From: Desulfoscipio geothermicus
Lineage (GTDB): Bacteria > Bacillota > Desulfotomaculia > Desulfotomaculales > Desulfallaceae
Direction of reading: 5' to 3'
Assembly (NCBI GenBank): GCA_016841205.1
Contig: JAENZP010000021.1
Coordinates: forward strand, 1 to 37,251
DNA length: 37,251 nucleotides
Part shown: positions 8,229 to 16,418 of the stretch, piece after piece
Position numbering within the stretch: position 1 is the stretch's first letter
Layout of the letters: every line of letters begins with the position of its first letter
Position numbers and translations under genes: made by a program
Notes under the pieces: generated by a model
What the model was told of the DNA's origin: nothing
What the model saw: the letters and a program-made list of their open reading frames with translations, nothing else
Database searches by the model: none

Positions 8229-9533
8229 TTATGCATTTCCTGTAAAGGTTAGATAAAGCAACACAGCGTTAAGGGAGATAATGAGCGAAGTTATTATCCA
8301 ACCAATGGTATTTGTCAGTGGCTTATTTACTAACGTGCCCATAATATCTTTACGTTTAGTAATAAGCATTAAAGGTATTATTGCCAAGGGCAGAGCAAAA
8401 CTAAGGACCACCTGACTCATGATTAGCGCTTTAATAGGGTTGATACCCATAGCTATGATAACCATTGCTGGCGTCATTGTAACCAGTCTTCTAACTAACA
8501 GAGGAATATTCAAGTTAACAAAGCCTTTCATGATGGTCTGCCCGGCTAATGTCCCCACCGCCGAAGAAGAGAGTCCGGAGGCCAGCAAGGCTATACCAAA
8601 GGCTCCACTGGACAGGGAACCAAGCAGGGGAGTCAGAGACTGGTGTGCTTGCTCAATGGATTCCACCCTCATACCCTGAGTAAAAAACACCGAGGCCGAA
8701 ACCACAACCATTGCGGCATTAACCAGAAAGGCAATATTCATGGCCAGGACAATATCCATAAGCTCCAGTTTAAAGTGTTTTTTCTTCTGAGCATCTGTTT
8801 GGGGTGTCTTACGGGACTGTACTAACTGCGAATGCAGGTAAATAACATGGGGCATTACCGTGGCTCCCAGCATTCCTACTGCAATTAAAACCGCTTCACC
8901 GTTAGGTAGAGAAGGAACAAGAGTGTGCAGGCCAACCTGTGCCCAGTCCGGTTTAGCCAGGAATAATTCTATGGCATAGGCACCTGATATAACTGCCACC
9001 AAACCTGCGATAACGGCTTCAACAACCCTCTGGCCGTATCTTTCTAAGTAAATAATAATAAAGGTTAATACGCCGGTAGCCAGGCCAGCATAAACTAACG
9101 GGATATGGAATAACAGGTATAAACCCAGAGCCCCGCCAAGAAATTCCGCCAGGTCCGTAGCCATTGCAGCAAACTCAGCAGCAATCCATAAAAACCAGTT
9201 GGTCTTTCTACTAAAAACTTTACCACACATTTCCGGTAGGTTAGCACCCGCGGCAATGCCAAGTTTGGCAGAAATGGATTGCAGGAAAATAGCCATTAAG
9301 TTACTCCACAGAATAACCCATACTAGGTTGTAGTTAAATATTGACCCACCACTTATGTTGGTAGCAAAGTTGCCGGGGTCAATATAGGCCACGCTTACAA
9401 TAAAAGCAGGTCCTAAGTACTTTAGGAATTGTCTAAAGCGGCTAAAAACCTGGGAACGATTATAGGTTATAATACTCCCGAAACTAACATCAGCTGTTTG
9501 AGCTGATATGCTTTCAATTTTTACCTCCTGCAA
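8229..9533 (-). CDS. mntH: Nramp-family manganese/divalent metal transporter
   Basis: This is a proton-coupled importer of Mn(II) and related divalent metals in the cytoplasmic membrane. The 434 residues give eleven membrane helices. The helix-1 metal-site motif DPGNFATN is intact and the helix-6 site appears as the MPHVIYLHSQLVQSR region (Met-Pro-His), which together define Nramp transporters. The start is TTG at 9533, with GGGGTG eight bases upstream. A second strong AGGAGGT lies just inside the gene but has no normal start after it. It is divergent from mntR with a 144-bp spacer, the usual arrangement in which Mn-loaded MntR represses mntH. The first 30 residues are polar and not conserved. 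Confidence 0.93.
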   Translation of the reverse strand: MQEVKIESISAQTADVSFGSIITYNRSQVFSRFRQFLKYLGPAFIVSVAYIDPGNFATNISGGSIFNYNLVWVILWSNLMAIFLQSISAKLGIAAGANLPEMCGKVFSRKTNWFLWIAAEFAAMATDLAEFLGGALGLYLLFHIPLVYAGLATGVLTFIIIYLERYGQRVVEAVIAGLVAVISGAYAIELFLAKPDWAQVGLHTLVPSLPNGEAVLIAVGMLGATVMPHVIYLHSQLVQSRKTPQTDAQKKKHFKLELMDIVLAMNIAFLVNAAMVVVSASVFFTQGMRVESIEQAHQSLTPLLGSLSSGAFGIALLASGLSSSAVGTLAGQTIMKGFVNLNIPLLVRRLVTMTPAMVIIAMGINPIKALIMSQVVLSFALPLAIIPLMLITKRKDIMGTLVNKPLTNTIGWIITSLIISLNAVLLYLTFTGNA

Positions 9534-9677
9534 GTCAAAAACACCCCTTTTTTACAAGACTAATAAAATTACCTGCAGCTATCTTCTTTTCACTTAACTA
9601 AAATATGAAGAAATTTCAAAAAAGGTGATTCATATAAATATAAAAACAGGTATATATTTTTAAAATACTGTCTTTAT

Positions 9678-10160
9678 ATGATGGGTGATGAAATTGTGGA
9701 TAAGGAGTTTTTTACTTTTCGGGAATATATGAAAAAAGATGATAAGCTAACGGCCTCTATGGAGGATTACTTGGAAATGATTTACCGTATATCCAATGAA
9801 AAGGGCTATACCAGAACCCAAGACTTGGCAATTGCTCTCAACGTCCAATCGCCGTCAGCCACCAGGATGATACAGAGGATGTCCGGGCTAAAGCTGGTAA
9901 ACTACGAAAAATACGGGATTATCACTTTGAGTCAAAAGGGGAAAGAAATAGGCGAGGCTCTTCTGCACAGGCATATGATGGTGGAGGAATTTCTTAAATT
10001 AATTGGGATTACCAAAAACATCCTGGAAGAAACAGAGAAGATTGAACATACCATCAGTATAGAAACTTTACAATGCATTGCAAACTTAACAGCTTTTCTT
10101 AAGAATAACCCGAAGGTATTGAAAGCTTTTGAGGACTTTCAAACCCAAAATACGTTTTAA
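9678..10160 (+). CDS. mntR: MntR/DtxR-family metal-dependent transcriptional regulator
   Basis: This is a DtxR-family repressor with a winged-helix N-terminus (SMEDYLEMIYRI, then TRTQDLAIALNVQSPSATRMIQRM as the helix-turn-helix) and a dimerisation domain with the metal-ligand region (LLHRHMMVEEFLKLIG). It lacks the C-terminal SH3-like domain, as in MntR. It very likely senses Mn(II) and represses the divergent mntH. The start is uncertain. The ATG at 9678 has no ribosome binding site; GTG at 9696 follows GGGTGATG; ATG at 9729 follows CGGGA and gives an N-terminus closer to known MntR proteins. The 144-bp divergent region is AT-rich, and I could not see a clear MntR box in it. Confidence 0.88.
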   Translation: MMGDEIVDKEFFTFREYMKKDDKLTASMEDYLEMIYRISNEKGYTRTQDLAIALNVQSPSATRMIQRMSGLKLVNYEKYGIITLSQKGKEIGEALLHRHMMVEEFLKLIGITKNILEETEKIEHTISIETLQCIANLTAFLKNNPKVLKAFEDFQTQNTF

Positions 10161-10181
10161 AATAAACCGGTACCGAATGAA

Positions 10182-10220
10182 AAAAGTGACATGCCCGTAA
10201 GGACAAGCCACTTTTGCTAT
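10182..10220 (+). terminator. Probable terminator after mntR
   Basis: AAAAGTG (10182-10188) pairs with CACTTTT (10209-10215) around a loop of about 20 bases that may fold further. It lies 22 bases after the mntR stop and faces the convergent azlD gene. Confidence 0.5.
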
Positions 10221-10278
10221 TAAACGTAGAAACTTTTACGTAATAATGGTGAATATTGCACTATAGTCCAATCGAATA

Positions 10279-10602
10279 TCACACAAAATTATATAGCAGA
10301 GCCATGATTACGATGCCAATTAACAAACTATAGAAGAGGCTTTTGGTCTTAATGGCGACCAGCAGTGTGGGTATGAAGGCCCAGATATACCTGTTATAAA
10401 TACTGATCTCAATATCGCCTTCCGGCGCTAATACACTTAAAGCTGTTAAAGCGCCTAAGACAGCCGGGGCCACAAAGGATAACCACTGTTTTAGCAGTTC
10501 AGGAAATTCATAGCGAGAGAACAGCGCTACCGGCAGGATACGTGGCAAGAGGGATACCAGCGAAACGCCGATGATCATGATCCAAATACTAGTCCCGCTC
10601 AC
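10279..10602 (-). CDS. azlD: AzlD-family branched-chain amino acid transport subunit
   Basis: This is a 107-residue membrane protein of the AzlD family, the small partner of AzlC in branched-chain amino acid (or related analogue) export. It has four hydrophobic helices, with SLLPRILPVALFSR and a LKQWLSFVAPAVLGALTAL segment typical of the family. The start is GTG at 10602, preceded seven bases upstream by GGGGGTG. The start lies inside the end of azlC (14-bp overlap), which implies translational coupling and one complex. Confidence 0.88.
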   Translation of the reverse strand: MSGTSIWIMIIGVSLVSLLPRILPVALFSRYEFPELLKQWLSFVAPAVLGALTALSVLAPEGDIEISIYNRYIWAFIPTLLVAIKTKSLFYSLLIGIVIMALLYNFV

Positions 10603-11293
10603 GAATTAACACCCCCAAACTGGCCGCAATAATCGTTGCAATAATGATATTAAACATATTCCCCATAGCAGCAGGTACGAGGTAACCTATAAGCAAACAA
10701 AAAAACGCTGAAGACAAGGCAACAATAACGTCTGATTTATGTTTGGTCATAAAGACCAATAGACATATATACATTGCCGGCAAAGCAAAATCCAGGCCCA
10801 AACGATCTGTATTGCCTATATAACTACCCAGTATGGCTCCCAATAGTGTACTGGTGATCCAGCCAATATGTGCGCTTAGATTAAGTCCGGCCATATAGGA
10901 AGCGGTGGGCGCATGATTCTGATAGCGGTTCATTGCTACCGCATAAGTCTCATCGGTTAATCCATAAGAAAGAAGACTGCCAATCGCAGTTTGAACTTGC
11001 CCCTTGATGTAGGGCACCAATGATGTAGAAAATAGTAAATACCTTAAATTCACTAAAACATTTGCCAGGATAATGGTGAATATGGCCCCTCCTATTTGCA
11101 TGACCCCGATGGCGATATATTGCCCAGCTCCTGTAAAACACAGAACCGACATCATCGTAGCCTGAATGATTGACATGCCTACCTCGTTTGCCAGCACCCC
11201 GAAAGCAAACCCCAATGGTAAATAACCCAAAATAATTGGGATTGAGTCCTTGATTCCTTGTTTTAGTTCTTGCTTTTGCATATGTATCGCCAT
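10589..11293 (-). CDS. azlC: AzlC-family branched-chain amino acid exporter subunit
   Basis: This is a 234-residue membrane protein of the AzlC family, the main subunit of a two-component exporter for branched-chain amino acids. The N-terminal DSIPIILGYLPLGFAFGVLA and the FTGAGQYIAIGVM segment are characteristic, as is NLRYLLFSTSLVPY. About six to seven membrane helices are predicted. The start is given as ATG 11293; ATG 11281 is an alternative with GGATGG eight bases upstream. It is transcribed with azlD. No Lrp-type regulator (as in Bacillus azlB) is adjacent. Confidence 0.9.
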   Translation of the reverse strand: MAIHMQKQELKQGIKDSIPIILGYLPLGFAFGVLANEVGMSIIQATMMSVLCFTGAGQYIAIGVMQIGGAIFTIILANVLVNLRYLLFSTSLVPYIKGQVQTAIGSLLSYGLTDETYAVAMNRYQNHAPTASYMAGLNLSAHIGWITSTLLGAILGSYIGNTDRLGLDFALPAMYICLLVFMTKHKSDVIVALSSAFFCLLIGYLVPAAMGNMFNIIIATIIAASLGVLIRERD

Positions 11294-11551
11294 CCGAATT
11301 AAATGTAGTTCCCATGCTCTCCTTGTTATTACGATTATATCATCATGTGGAATAAATGCTTGGGAAATTTTCAGCTTCTTTCGTATGGAAGATAGATTAT
11401 ACTTAGCATGTGATAAATAATTTTAATAAATTTATGGTTAATTATAAATTAGTTTTATAATAATAATAAAGGATCTAATGTGTTCGTTGTTAAATATACT
11501 TAAAGGTATTGGTGAAGTTATCAGGTCGCCCAAAAATAGTGGAGGCAAATC

Positions 11552-12019
11552 ATGCTTAATCAAGAGGAAGATGTACGGCGTAGGGCGGAGAAGTATTTTG
11601 ACGATGGTTACAATTGCGCTCAGGCAGTGGCCTTAAGCAATATTGAAGTTTTTAACGGTTGTACAGAAGGCATAGTACAGCTTGCTGCCGGTTTTGGGCA
11701 CGGGATGAATTCAGGATGCGCCTGTGGCGCGGTTTCCGGGGGGGTGCTGGCCATAGGCTTTTTGCTGGCAGAATCTAGTGTTAAGGGCTTTGACCGGACA
11801 ATTACTGAGCTTACAGCTAAACTGCATCGGATGTTTATTGGCGAGTTCGGCTTAACTTGCTGCAAAGGGCTACGTAATAAGTATTCGCTATTAAAGAATG
11901 CCCGGTGTAAAAAAATTACCGTCATTACCGCTGCTATCACTTTAGAATTGCTGCTGTCGCAAAAAGCAAAAATCAACGGTGCCGGTCACTGTACATGCGG
12001 TTTAAATGAGATGGACTAA
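11552..12019 (+). CDS. C_GCAxxG_C_C family redox-active protein
   Basis: This small (155-residue) protein belongs to the C_GCAxxG_C_C family, named for its cysteine pattern. Visible are C in YNCAQAV, GCACGAVSGG (the GCAxxG core), the CC pair in LTCCKG, and C in ARCKK, with extra cysteines in the tail CTCG. Such proteins are thought to bind a metal or act in redox chemistry in anaerobes; the exact role is unknown. The ATG follows GGAGG at good spacing. Its 3' end overlaps the convergent glycosyltransferase gene by 47 bp. Its position beside arsenosugar-type genes is suggestive but not proof of a shared pathway. Confidence 0.88.
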   Translation: MLNQEEDVRRRAEKYFDDGYNCAQAVALSNIEVFNGCTEGIVQLAAGFGHGMNSGCACGAVSGGVLAIGFLLAESSVKGFDRTITELTAKLHRMFIGEFGLTCCKGLRNKYSLLKNARCKKITVITAAITLELLLSQKAKINGAGHCTCGLNEMD

Positions 12020-12671
12020 CTCCCAGAAGGTAAAGAAATTTAATTTTATGCATCAACCAGGCTGTACGCCATTTGCCGTAAAAAAGCCAACGTCTGGCCG
12101 AAGTAATTACAGGCCCTGTTAACAGTACTGTTTTTCCTGCTAGCTTTAGTTTTCGGGAGAGTATCCAGTCTTCCATTAATTCAACTGCGGGATAGCCCCC
12201 TAATTGTAAGAAGTCCTTGCGCCGGGCAAAGATAGCTTGGTCGCCAAAATAGATGCCGGTTAAAGCTGCTCTCAGATTGGAGCCCAGAGCAGCTAGGTAG
12301 AAAAACAGGCCGGGATGATCAAATTTTAATTTAAAAGCGCCACCGATAACATTTTTATTAGACAGGGCTGTTTTTATTTGTTCTGGGACATCGTAGGGTA
12401 GTCTTGTATCGCTGTGCAAGAATAGCAATACTTCCCCGGAAGCAATCTGTGCACCGGTATTCATTTGAATGGCCCTGCCTTTGGGGGCTTGAATTAATTT
12501 AACCCCTTCGGCGATTTTACTAATGGTTTCGTCAGCGCTTCCACCATCCACTACGATAATCTCGTGGATGCCGTTTAGGTTTTTCAGGTGTTCAATGGTA
12601 ATTTTTATAGTACTGGCCTCATTATAGGTAGGAATGATAATGCTTATTACCGGATTGTTGTTTTTAATCAT
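11973..12671 (-). CDS. Family 2 glycosyltransferase of the rSAM/selenodomain-associated type (TIGR04283-like)
   Basis: This is a 232-residue GT-A fold glycosyltransferase. The N-terminal nucleotide-sugar fold begins VISIIIPTYNEASTI, followed by EIIVVDGGSADETI, and the DxD-like metal site is in LLFLHSDTRLP. The segment GDQAIFARRKDFLQLGGYPAVELMEDWILSRKLK is typical of the TIGR04283 branch, which co-occurs with ArsS-type radical SAM genes. It probably adds a sugar or processes a sugar intermediate in arsenosugar-type metabolism, by context. It is divergent from the partner transferase gene at 12756 with an 84-bp gap. The start ATG 12671 has only a weak ribosome binding site. Confidence 0.85.
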   Translation of the reverse strand: MIKNNNPVISIIIPTYNEASTIKITIEHLKNLNGIHEIIVVDGGSADETISKIAEGVKLIQAPKGRAIQMNTGAQIASGEVLLFLHSDTRLPYDVPEQIKTALSNKNVIGGAFKLKFDHPGLFFYLAALGSNLRAALTGIYFGDQAIFARRKDFLQLGGYPAVELMEDWILSRKLKLAGKTVLLTGPVITSARRWLFYGKWRTAWLMHKIKFLYLLGVSPSHLNRMYSDRHR

Positions 12672-12755
12672 ACATTATTTTTCTGGATGCTTATTACTGA
12701 ATCCTTTAGTGTCCTTTAAAATTTTTATAAGCACTGACCAGTAGGGGGTGAAATA

Positions 12756-13427
12756 ATGAAGAGACCTGCACTGGTAATTATGTCCAGAGTTCCATCTACT
12801 GAAGGTAAAAGCCGGTTGAGCGAAGTTTTGACTCCGGAGCAAAGGGAAGCATTACAATGGGCTTTATTGAAGGATACAATGGATAAAGTTGGTCAACTGA
12901 CTGGTCTCAAATGTTATATAGCGGCAACGCCGCCGGACAGGATCAATAAATTAAGGCTAACTTTAGGACCTGGAGTGGAAATTATCCCGCAGTCGAATGG
13001 CGATCTCGGCCAGCGAATGTTGTCAGCAATTTATTATGCTTACGGCCTTGGTTATTCACCTGCTATTTTAATCGGTACAGATGCCCCTCTTTTACCTGCT
13101 TCATATTTAACTAAAGCAATAAGAATGCTGGACAAATATCAGGTTGTATGCGGTCCGGCACTGGATGGCGGGTATTATTTAATCGGCACTTGTCATCCCA
13201 GGGAATGCATTTTCCAAGATATTAGTTGGGGGCGCAGCGATGTACTGGAAAGGACTGTTACTGCTTGCAGGCAGCATAATCTTACTATTGGATTGCTGGA
13301 ACCATTAGGTGATGTAGATCGCCCGCCTGACCTGTTTGCTTTAGCCCGGAAAATTAAAAAAATGGAACCGGGGCACCCGGCGATTCCGATAAGGACTAGC
13401 CGGTTTATTGTGAAAAACTTTACATAA
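12756..13427 (+). CDS. TIGR04282-like glycosyltransferase/nucleotidyltransferase-fold protein (rSAM/selenodomain-associated)
   Basis: This is a 223-residue protein with a CofC/MobA-like GT-A fold. The N-terminal ALVIMSRVPSTEGKSRL is the nucleotide-binding loop, ILIGTDAPLLP carries the metal-binding Asp, and GPALDGGYYLIG is the family hallmark. It is the 'transferase 1' partner of the TIGR04283 protein and is usually found with ArsS. GGGGGTG precedes the ATG. The gene is followed 28 bp later by the peroxidase-like gene and then arsS, so an operon of three is likely. The exact substrate is not known to me. Confidence 0.86.
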   Translation: MKRPALVIMSRVPSTEGKSRLSEVLTPEQREALQWALLKDTMDKVGQLTGLKCYIAATPPDRINKLRLTLGPGVEIIPQSNGDLGQRMLSAIYYAYGLGYSPAILIGTDAPLLPASYLTKAIRMLDKYQVVCGPALDGGYYLIGTCHPRECIFQDISWGRSDVLERTVTACRQHNLTIGLLEPLGDVDRPPDLFALARKIKKMEPGHPAIPIRTSRFIVKNFT

Positions 13428-13455
13428 TAGTATGAAAAAGAAAGGATGAAACCCG

Positions 13456-13788
13456 GTGGAGAGTTATTACAACCCGGCTGACTTGAGTAAATTTGCTACC
13501 ATTGGTGAGGAAGCACCTGAATTGTGGGAAAAGTTTATGGCCTATTACAGTGCGGTATTTCAGGCCGGGGCCCTGAGTACCAGGGAAAAAGCTCTTATTG
13601 CTCTGGCTGTGGCCCACGCCGTGCAATGTCCCTACTGCATTGAAGCTTATACTCAGGAAGCCCTTGAAAAGGGATCCAACGAGGAACAAATGACTGAAGC
13701 GATCCATGTTGCGGCTGCCATAAAAGGAGGTGCTGCTCTGGTACATGGGGTGCAAATGAAAAACGTTTGTAAAAAACTGGGGTTTTAA
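13456..13788 (+). CDS. Arsenosugar biosynthesis-associated peroxidase-like protein (CMD/AhpD family)
   Basis: This is a 110-residue carboxymuconolactone decarboxylase / AhpD-like protein. The redox motif is C-PY-C in HAVQCPYCIEAYT, a CxxC followed by the helical EKGSNEEQMTEAIHVAAAIKGG. Relatives beside arsS can carry selenocysteine at the first Cys position; here both are cysteine codons. The start is GTG 13456 with AAAGGATG upstream. It lies 20 bp before arsS and is almost certainly co-transcribed with it. The reaction is unproved, and a thiol-peroxidase or transfer role is inferred. Confidence 0.88.
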   Translation: MESYYNPADLSKFATIGEEAPELWEKFMAYYSAVFQAGALSTREKALIALAVAHAVQCPYCIEAYTQEALEKGSNEEQMTEAIHVAAAIKGGAALVHGVQMKNVCKKLGF

Positions 13789-13808
13789 AAACAATTGTGG
13801 AGGTCTAA

Positions 13809-14843
13809 ATGGCTTTGAATTATAAGTATTCTCCCGGCGATGAGCTGGATCAGTTGCATTACTTAAATAGTGTTGATAACTTGGTTCCGTTCGAGCAAAA
13901 GATTAAAGAAACCGGTCTATTCCCCATTCGAAGTGATGATGTATCCGTGCTGCAGGTAAATGTAGGTAAAGTTTGTAACCTTTCTTGTAAGCACTGCCAT
14001 GTTAATGCCGGCCCTAACAGAACGGAATTGATGAGCAGGGAAACCCTGGCATGCTGCTTGGAGGTGCTGGCTGGTGCGGACAGCATCAAAACTTTGGATA
14101 TCACCGGTGGAGCTCCTGAATTAAACCCTCATCTACCCTGGTTTATCTGGGAGGCTACCAGTATAGGGCGCAAGGTTATGGTGCGTACTAATCTTACCGT
14201 GTTGGAGCAGGACCAGAATATGTACTTGGCCGGCTTTTACGCTTCGCAGGGAGTTGAAGTAGTGGCCTCTTTACCGTATTATCAGGGGAAAAACACCGAT
14301 CGCCAGCGAGGTCAGGGCGTGTTTGACGCGTCAATACGGGTGCTGAAACGTTTGAATGAACTTGGCTATGGCCAAGCAGGAACTCACTTGCAATTAAATC
14401 TGGTTTATAACCCGGGTGGGGCTTTTCTGCCGCCAGACCAGCAGACTATTGAGGCTGATTACCGCCGGGAATTGTCACACCGCTACGGAATAGTTTTCAA
14501 CCAATTATATACGATGACAAATGTGCCGCTGGGGCGCTTCCTGGTATTTTTACAGCATTCCGGCAATTCAGCCAGGTACATAGAACGTTTAGCCGGGGCC
14601 TTTAATCCAGCAGCGGCCAATCGGGTGATGTGTCGCAATCAAGTTTCGGTTGGGTGGGACGGCCGGCTTTATGATTGTGATTTTAACCAGATACTGGGCC
14701 TGGTTTGTTCTCCAGACGTTCCCGGGCATATCAACGATTTTGATATTAAAGTTCTGCAAAACCGGCGCATCGTGGTTGCTAATCATTGTTACGCTTGTAC
14801 TGCGGGTGCTGGTTCCAGTTGCGGTGGTTCAATTACCGGCTGA
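13809..14843 (+). CDS. arsS: Arsenosugar biosynthesis radical SAM protein ArsS
   Basis: This is a 344-residue radical SAM enzyme with the canonical cluster motif CNLSCKHC (CX3CX2C). It matches ArsS in its N-terminal sequence (ETGLFPIRSDDVSVLQVNVG), the DITGGAPELNP segment and the C-terminal DUF3641-like part ending HCYACTAGAGSSCGG. Known ArsS acts on an arsenic-adenosyl intermediate on the way to arsenosugars; that is family knowledge and is not shown here. Some relatives have selenocysteine in the C-terminal motif; this one has Cys. GGAGG lies upstream of the ATG. ArsM (arsenite methyltransferase), normally needed first, is not in the window, so it must lie elsewhere or the substrate differs. 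Confidence 0.92.
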   Translation: MALNYKYSPGDELDQLHYLNSVDNLVPFEQKIKETGLFPIRSDDVSVLQVNVGKVCNLSCKHCHVNAGPNRTELMSRETLACCLEVLAGADSIKTLDITGGAPELNPHLPWFIWEATSIGRKVMVRTNLTVLEQDQNMYLAGFYASQGVEVVASLPYYQGKNTDRQRGQGVFDASIRVLKRLNELGYGQAGTHLQLNLVYNPGGAFLPPDQQTIEADYRRELSHRYGIVFNQLYTMTNVPLGRFLVFLQHSGNSARYIERLAGAFNPAAANRVMCRNQVSVGWDGRLYDCDFNQILGLVCSPDVPGHINDFDIKVLQNRRIVVANHCYACTAGAGSSCGGSITG

Positions 14844-14869
14844 GAGAAGGATTAGGCAAATTCATACAT

Positions 14870-14961
14870 AAACAAGATCCGGACATGAAACCTGGCTCGG
14901 GGTGAGCGAGAACATGTAAACAATAGCTTCCGCAGGGAACTTTACCAGATAAGTTATTGGT
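14870..14961 (+). ncRNA. Unexplained structured intergenic element
   Basis: Between arsS and ytxC the sequence folds well on paper. The element ACATG...CATGT (about 14882-14918) encloses GCTC-GGGGT-GAGC, and CAATAGCTT (about 14920-14928) pairs with AAGTTATTG (about 14951-14959) over nine pairs with one G-U. A perfect terminator follows at once. It could be an arsS 3' UTR, a small RNA or a leader. I do not match it to a riboswitch class I know. Confidence 0.35.
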
Positions 14962-14986
14962 AGCGTCCATTGGACGCTTTTTTTTA
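14962..14986 (+). terminator. Intrinsic terminator after arsS
   Basis: AGCGTCCA (14962-14969) pairs with TGGACGCT (14971-14978) and is followed by eight Ts. It ends the arsenosugar-type operon or the structured element before it. Confidence 0.9.
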
Positions 14987-15163
14987 TGTCTTTTTCAGGA
15001 CATAGTACTGAAATTTATCATATAACACCAGCCTTATGAGTGGCGATAATAATTTACCTGACATTATCGTCTTATTTTTTGTTCATACTGGTAGCACAAT
15101 CAGGTTGTCGTATATCATTTTGTAGGCACACATATAATGTTATACATAAGGGGGATCGAGCTC

Positions 15164-16021
15164 ATGATGTCACAGTGCTTTTCCATTGGTGCCGCGCATT
15201 ATACAGAATTGCTTAAAGACACTTTGGGCAAGGAACTTAGGGTGCTTAAAAACCAAGGTCTGGAAGTGCATATGGAAGAAAGCCCGGTTGGCAGCCTTAC
15301 TTTTTTAGCTTGCAGCGTCTCCGGCTGTGAACAGATAGAGCCCGTTTTCAAAGATCAAATAGCAGGTGTTATTGCCGATTTAATAACCGGTAAATGGAAG
15401 GATAAGCTGTTAAGAGATATTATAAGAAATAATTATTATTATTTTAACGATGAGGAGAAGGGGACTATTTATGATTATGCCCAGAAAAAAATAAATTATA
15501 ATGAAAAAAGTAGGGAAAAGGATAGACTGTGGATCCTGCGCCGGCTGACCGAGTATTTTAATTTTAATAGTAATTTGGTAATTGACGGCTTCATTCGTTT
15601 CCGGCTTAAAGAATATGTTAACGATTTATATGAAGTCGCGGATCAAGCAGTGGATGATTTTCTAAGTGAACGCGAATATAAAGAATTTATACAACTGTTA
15701 AGGTATTTTGTAGAAATACAAGATCCCCGTGTAGAACTGGTAAATGTAGTGGTCCGACCTAGCGGTGTGTTCCAATTGTACGACGAAGTGGGCCGGGTTA
15801 TTAATAGTGACTATTTAAAAGATTTTATGGTGGAGTTAGCCGAGAATGAAATTAACTATGAGGATTTACTTATTAGTGCCTTGATAACTATCTCTCCTAG
15901 AAAAATCACGGTTCATATGGGCAACGGTGATTTTCCGGCCGGAACCCTGGAAACTATCAGCCAGGTTTTTACTGACCGGGTTTACCAATGCCAGGGCTGT
16001 TCACTATGCCGACAGCAATGA
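15164..16021 (+). CDS. ytxC: YtxC-like sporulation protein
   Basis: This 285-residue soluble protein is similar in length and pattern to YtxC, a poorly characterised sporulation protein that in Bacillus also sits just before thrS. Visible blocks are YNEKSREKDRLWILRRLTEYF, GFIRFRLKEYVNDLYEVADQAVDDFLSEREYKEFIQLLRYFVEIQ, and the C-terminal TDRVYQCQGCSLCRQQ. I chose ATG 15164 because AAGGGGG lies nine bases upstream; the ATG at 15137 lies before that site. The C-terminal CxxCxxC is unusual and could bind a metal. Function in sporulation is inferred from the family only. Confidence 0.8.
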   Translation: MMSQCFSIGAAHYTELLKDTLGKELRVLKNQGLEVHMEESPVGSLTFLACSVSGCEQIEPVFKDQIAGVIADLITGKWKDKLLRDIIRNNYYYFNDEEKGTIYDYAQKKINYNEKSREKDRLWILRRLTEYFNFNSNLVIDGFIRFRLKEYVNDLYEVADQAVDDFLSEREYKEFIQLLRYFVEIQDPRVELVNVVVRPSGVFQLYDEVGRVINSDYLKDFMVELAENEINYEDLLISALITISPRKITVHMGNGDFPAGTLETISQVFTDRVYQCQGCSLCRQQ

Positions 16022-16084
16022 TTTGCGACGTTGACAATTAGAAGGTAGTTAAATATAATATTTTATGTATTATGAGCGATAAAT

Positions 16085-16345
16085 AGCAGGTTATAAATGT
16101 AATGATGAGGAAAAGTAAACTCTGACCGGTTCTCAGAGAGAGGGTGCCAGTGGCTGGAAGCGCCTTTGTATACGGGGAGTTGAAAACCACCTTTAAACAG
16201 CTGTATTGAACAACTCTTGTAAGTACAGCCGGTCGGCACCGTTACATGCTTTAAAAGTAAAGCCTTTCGAGGGTTTAAATCAGGGTGGAACCGTGGGATA
16301 AGAATCCCGCCCCTGGCATTCGTGCCGGGGGCGGGATTTATTTTA
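16085..16345 (+). promoter_or_regulatory. T-box leader controlling thrS (threonine)
   Basis: The 397-bp region before thrS holds a T-box. Stem I contains GGGTGCC and GGCTGGAAGCG. A specifier-like AAACCACC at about 16184-16191 reads ACC (Thr) at either of two positions. The T-box sequence AGGGTGGAACCGTGGG is at 16282-16297. Uncharged tRNA-Thr would stabilise the antiterminator and allow thrS transcription. The terminator hairpin follows. Confidence 0.9.
16303..16342 (+). terminator. T-box terminator before thrS
   Basis: AATCCCGCCCC (16303-16313) pairs with GGGGCGGGATT (16328-16338), and TTATTTTA follows. It is the conditional terminator that competes with the T-box antiterminator. Confidence 0.85.
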
Positions 16346-16418
16346 CCGGCATGTTTAGCAAAGCTCGTTTTAGTACGTGTTTTTTTGTTAGCATAATAGG
16401 AAAGGGGTACTGCAACAA

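Noticed and set aside
7992-8252. 86-residue plus-strand frame
   Set aside because: Its composition is not typical, it runs into the mntH terminator and coding end, and a second frame overlaps it.
10950-11315. 121-residue frame on the minus strand
   Set aside because: It overlaps azlC in another frame and has no family features; it is a shadow of azlC.
14870-14961. Match to a known riboswitch class (c-di-AMP, cobalamin, SAM) or to tRNA-Sec
   Set aside because: The conserved cores of those RNAs are not present, and no tRNA-like cloverleaf or CCA end is seen.
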